NCBI GenBank assembly: GCA_014378185.1
Contig: JACMOE010000358.1
Span: 1 to 11,537, forward strand
Direction of reading: 5' to 3'
From: Gemmatimonadaceae bacterium
GTDB taxonomy: Bacteria; Gemmatimonadota; Gemmatimonadetes; Gemmatimonadales; Gemmatimonadaceae
DNA length: 11,537 bases
Both the position numbers and the translations under genes were made by a program. Positions 8,843 through 11,537 of the stretch are shown here, in pieces. Numbering within the stretch: the stretch's first letter is position 1; the number at the start of each line of letters is the position of its first letter. Below the pieces are notes generated by a model. The model did no database searches, was not told where the DNA came from, and saw nothing but the letters and a program-made list of their open reading frames with translations.

Positions 8843-9610
8843 CTACGGCACTCGGGCGGCGAGCGTGGACGCATCGGTCATGCTGGCGTTCGCGAACTCA
8901 GGCGGGAGGAGATCGAGGTTGGCGCGCGGGCTCTGCGTGAGCCGCAACGGCCAGTGCGTGCCATACACGAAGCGCTCGGCACCCAAGGTCCGGAACAGGT
9001 GGGCGAGGTGGTCCTCCGGCGGGCCCCAGACCCACGCGAAATCCCAGTGCACGCGCCGTTGTTCGTCCGGCGTGAGGCCCCAGTGCGTTTCCTCGAGCAT
9101 CTCGCGACCGGCGCCCGTGACTATCAGGCGGACCGAGGCATCACCTCGCGCAAGGGCGCGAACATGGGCGGCCGTAAGGTCCCCTGCCACGTCGAGCGGT
9201 GACCGCTGTCGCAGGTCTTCGAATCGCGTGGTGAGGAGGAGGGGCACCGCGCGCGCACCACAGGCGGCCGCAAGGGAGTGCATTCGTGAGTCAGCGGCAC
9301 CCATGCCCCAATGCATGGGATAGGCGCGAATCGCGGCCGCACCGCGCTCGAGCGCTGCGTCCAACGCCCGTTCCCAGCCGGGCCAGTCGGGCCGAATGAC
9401 AGGCGCCGGCCGAAGCGTGGGGAATGGCTTCAGGGCGGCGAACAACGCCGCGTTGCCTGGTGCCGGATCCCGCTGCCACGCGGCTGGCAGGTAGCCCACC
9501 CATGCGCCGGCGAGCCCGTCCCGCTCCAGCACGCGCACGAGCACCTCGGGATCAGGATGCGGCAGGTGACGAAACGGATAGGGCCCGATCCAGGCGGCGA
9601 CATCGATCAT
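8843..9610 (-). CDS. Amidohydrolase-2-like protein lacking the usual metal ligands
   Basis: 255 residues with a TIM-barrel amidohydrolase layout matching its upstream neighbour, but no recognisable metal site. The N-terminal strand reads IDVAAWIGPYPFR (2-14), where active members have D-x-H-x-H. The Lys position of its neighbour corresponds to AIRAYPMHW (93-101), the strand usually ending in HxGG reads LIVTGAGREM (162-171), and the last strand ends FVYGTHWPL (214-222) instead of the usual G-x-D. A (W/Y)PFR motif after the first strand occurs, as I recall, in a separate branch of amidohydrolase-like proteins, so this may be a real subfamily with a different site. The ATG at 9610 overlaps the upstream stop by 4 nt (ATGA). 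An ATG at 9631 is possible but less well placed. It is the last gene of its set. Substrate unknown. Confidence 0.75.
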   Translation of the reverse strand: MIDVAAWIGPYPFRHLPHPDPEVLVRVLERDGLAGAWVGYLPAAWQRDPAPGNAALFAALKPFPTLRPAPVIRPDWPGWERALDAALERGAAAIRAYPMHWGMGAADSRMHSLAAACGARAVPLLLTTRFEDLRQRSPLDVAGDLTAAHVRALARGDASVRLIVTGAGREMLEETHWGLTPDEQRRVHWDFAWVWGPPEDHLAHLFRTLGAERFVYGTHWPLRLTQSPRANLDLLPPEFANASMTDASTLAARVP

Positions 9611-10461
9611 GACACCCGCACCGCTTCGCATGCCGGAAACGCGTCGTCGGGAAAGAGTCGCGCAGCATTTCGCCAGCGGATGTCCGCCATGTCGTTTTCG
9701 TCGAGGCCGATCACATCGAGCGCGCGCAGCTTTGCGAGGCCCGTTTCCATTGTGAGGTCGCACGCCCAGAGCAGTCGCTGCGCGCCGAGCGCATCGAGTG
9801 CGGCGTCGAGCATGCCGCGATCGACGCCGCTGCCAGACAGGTCGGGGTAGATGTTCGGCGAATCGCGCACGGCCGGCAGCGTATGCGCCCAGTCACCACC
9901 ACCGCCGAGGTGAGCGAGGATGAAGGCGACGCCTGGATGCCGCACGGCCAGGCGCGCAAGGTCGCACCCATCGGAAATTTCCTGGTTTGGCCACTCGCGC
10001 GTGCGATGCTGCCAGATGTGATGCAACACTGGAAGGCCAAGTGCACCTGCCAGGGCACACACCGGATCGAGCAAGGGATCGTCAGCGCGCCGGCTCGCGA
10101 GCAATTTCACGCCAATCGCCCCCTGCCCCGCGCCTCGGCGGATCTCGGCGAGCGCATGCGCCGTATGATTCGGGTTGACTGCGACGTACCAGCGTACGCG
10201 GCGCTGCTCCTCCGCGGCGAATGCCGCCATGATGTCGTTGCCGGCAGTCACATCGGCCGGCGACGGAAAGTACGTTGGCGACGTGTGGCCGTACGATCCA
10301 AGGATGCTGGCGACATGGTACGTAACGCCGATGCGGTCACCCGCGCGAAGCCGCGCGCCATTCACGCGCGCCCAATCGGAGCGGCCCGCCAACGCATGAT
10401 AGAAGTGCGCGTGCGCATCGATGAGCGGAGCAGGCCCGCACAGCGACGACGCGTGGGTCAT
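9607..10461 (-). CDS. Amidohydrolase family 2 metal-dependent hydrolase or decarboxylase
   Basis: 284 residues, the usual size for the amidohydrolase-2 family (aminocarboxymuconate decarboxylase/lactonase-like), which hydrolyse or decarboxylate small carboxylic or ring substrates. The metal-site residues are all visible: IDAHAHF (14-20), GVKLL with Lys119, LHHIWQH (146-152), ILAHLGGGGD (181-190) and WACDLTMETG with Asp235 (232-241). No signal peptide is present, so it acts in the cytoplasm. The ATG at 10461 overlaps the aminotransferase stop by 4 nt, and AGAGGA sits about 6 nt upstream, which rules out the longer reading to 10647. Its stop overlaps the next gene in the same way, so the three proteins are made together and probably act in one pathway. 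The substrate cannot be named from sequence. Confidence 0.85.
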   Translation of the reverse strand: MTHASSLCGPAPLIDAHAHFYHALAGRSDWARVNGARLRAGDRIGVTYHVASILGSYGHTSPTYFPSPADVTAGNDIMAAFAAEEQRRVRWYVAVNPNHTAHALAEIRRGAGQGAIGVKLLASRRADDPLLDPVCALAGALGLPVLHHIWQHRTREWPNQEISDGCDLARLAVRHPGVAFILAHLGGGGDWAHTLPAVRDSPNIYPDLSGSGVDRGMLDAALDALGAQRLLWACDLTMETGLAKLRALDVIGLDENDMADIRWRNAARLFPDDAFPACEAVRVS

Positions 10462-11537
10462 GCGCGATCCTCTTCCACGAGCGCCACGAATGCCGCACTC
10501 GCGGCGGCCTCGATATCGAGGAGGGCCGGCTCGTCGTGTGCCACCGCGGCAAAATTGTATGCCCCCCGCTTGAAGAGCACTCCTGTGCGCATCGCGTGAG
10601 CGATGAATCGATTCTCGCGGTCGGGATCCGTCCACTTCATCAACCACATGGAATCGATGCCATCCGTCTCGACGCCGGCGATGCCGCTCGCCGCGATGGC
10701 ACGATCCACCGACGCGCGCATGTCTCTTCCCGTCTCGGCCAGGGTGGCGCAGATGTCGGCTTCCTCATGCCAATCGAGCACGGCGAGCGCCGCGGCGATC
10801 GATGACGACTCGCCGGCGAGCGTCGAGGAGATCCATGTGTCGCGAGCCATGTTCATGACGTCTTCCCGACCCGCGACGACGGCGAGCGGATAGCCATTCG
10901 CGAGGGCCTTGCCGAACGTGGCGAGGTCGGGCGTGACGCCGCATACCTCCTGATAACCACCCGGGGCGACGCGGAATCCCGTCTTCATCTCGTCGAAGAC
11001 CAGCACGGCGCCCGCCGCATCGGAGGGAGAGCGCGCGCGCGTGAGCCACTCGATGGAGGGTGCGCGCTCGATTACCGGCTCGAGCACAATGGCGGCAAGC
11101 GACGAACCCGCCAATGCCACCGCGGCGTCGAGCGCTGCGACATCATTGAAGGGCACCCACGTCACGAGTGCACTGACGGCGGCCGGAACGCCCCGCGCCT
11201 GCGAACACCAGTCGTGCCAACCGAAGTAGCCGCAGGCGATCACGCGCTCGCGACCGGTGAATGCCCGCGCAAGGCGGACGGCTGCCGCGGTTGCCTCGGC
11301 GCCTGTCTTGAGCAACTGCACGCGCCCCGCACACGGTATCAGGCCGCTCAGCCGCTCCGCGAGTTCCACCTCGCGATAATCCGACAGCGCCGAGACGTTG
11401 CCGCGGGAGGCGGCATCGATGACGGCCCGCGTGACACGCGGCTCCGCGTAGCCGAGGGACACGGCGCCGAGCGCCATCGTGCAATCGAGATACTGAAAAC
11501 CGTTGACGTCGGTGATCAGCGCGCCCGCAGCGGCCGC
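10458..11537 (-). CDS. Class-III PLP aminotransferase, glutamate-1-semialdehyde aminomutase-like (N-terminus outside window)
   Basis: The reading frame is open to the window edge, giving 359 visible residues. About 70 N-terminal residues lie outside, judged by a family length near 430. The fragment begins AAAAGALITDVNGFQYLDC, the usual substrate-domain start. Family marks are KTGAEATAAAVRLARAFTGR, YFGWHDW, the cofactor-nitrogen Asp in FDEMKTGFR (codon 10992-10994), the Schiff-base Lys in TFGKALANGYP (codon 10908-10910) and SSTLAGE. These fit the aminomutase-like branch. YFGWHDW replaces the usual YHG, a variant I associate with aminotransferases of sugar or secondary pathways, so I do not call it hemL. 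Internal ATG at 11477 is not the start, because conserved sequence precedes it. It is followed by two amidohydrolase-type genes in overlap. Confidence 0.85.
   Translation of the reverse strand, partial: AAAAGALITDVNGFQYLDCTMALGAVSLGYAEPRVTRAVIDAASRGNVSALSDYREVELAERLSGLIPCAGRVQLLKTGAEATAAAVRLARAFTGRERVIACGYFGWHDWCSQARGVPAAVSALVTWVPFNDVAALDAAVALAGSSLAAIVLEPVIERAPSIEWLTRARSPSDAAGAVLVFDEMKTGFRVAPGGYQEVCGVTPDLATFGKALANGYPLAVVAGREDVMNMARDTWISSTLAGESSSIAAALAVLDWHEEADICATLAETGRDMRASVDRAIAASGIAGVETDGIDSMWLMKWTDPDRENRFIAHAMRTGVLFKRGAYNFAAVAHDEPALLDIEAAASAAFVALVEEDRA

Noticed and set aside
10462..10647. Longer N-terminus for the canonical amidohydrolase starting at 10647
   Set aside because: The added 62 residues are an out-of-frame reading of the aminotransferase end; the ATG at 10461 has an AGAGGA site and the typical overlap.
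10458..11537. Calling the aminotransferase hemL of tetrapyrrole synthesis
   Set aside because: The catalytic Lys and Asp fit the family, but YFGWHDW differs from the usual motif and the neighbours are amidohydrolases, not heme genes.

Overview
This is a GC-rich window from a Gram-negative-type bacterium with an aerobic or microaerobic respiratory chain. Its core (601-8617, minus strand) is a complete six-gene operon for Alternative Complex III (ACIII), the quinol:cytochrome c/HiPIP oxidoreductase that replaces cytochrome bc1 in several phyla. Gene order, protein style, GC content and a translated 'RPERSEG'-type dispersed repeat suggest a Gemmatimonadota-like organism. That assignment is an inference; no rRNA or marker gene is present.

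Layout. 1-487, plus strand: a thioredoxin-2-type protein with an N-terminal zinc-ribbon Cys set, pointing towards the operon. 488-600: convergent gap holding a strong hairpin with a short T-run that ends the act operon. 601-8617, minus strand, transcribed actA-actB-actC-actD-actE-actF: pentaheme cytochrome c, fused molybdopterin-type/iron-sulfur protein with a Tat signal, NrfD-type membrane protein, two-helix membrane protein, monoheme lipoprotein cytochrome c, second NrfD-type membrane protein. The genes are separated by 2-21 nt or overlap by 1-11 nt, so this is one transcription unit. 8618-8842: gene-free region upstream of actA with a perfect TTGTGAA-N4-TTCACAA operator-like palindrome and a candidate repeat. 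8843-11537, minus strand: three genes joined by 4-nt ATGA overlaps: a class-III (glutamate-1-semialdehyde aminomutase-like) aminotransferase cut by the window edge, a canonical metal-dependent amidohydrolase, and a related protein that has lost the recognisable metal ligands.

How the parts work together. ActC and ActF sit in the membrane and handle quinol. ActB carries the iron-sulfur wire. The hemes of ActA and ActE pass electrons to a periplasmic carrier or directly to an oxidase. No terminal oxidase gene lies next to the operon in this window. The palindrome matches the published operator of the NADH/NAD+-sensing repressor Rex and also fits a CRP-type TGTGA-N6-TCACA box, so the operon may be under redox or CRP-family control.

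The ACIII genes are a known system. The least explained part is the aminotransferase/amidohydrolase gene set, whose substrate cannot be read from sequence. I see no convincing evidence of a wholly new defence, mobile or RNA system here.
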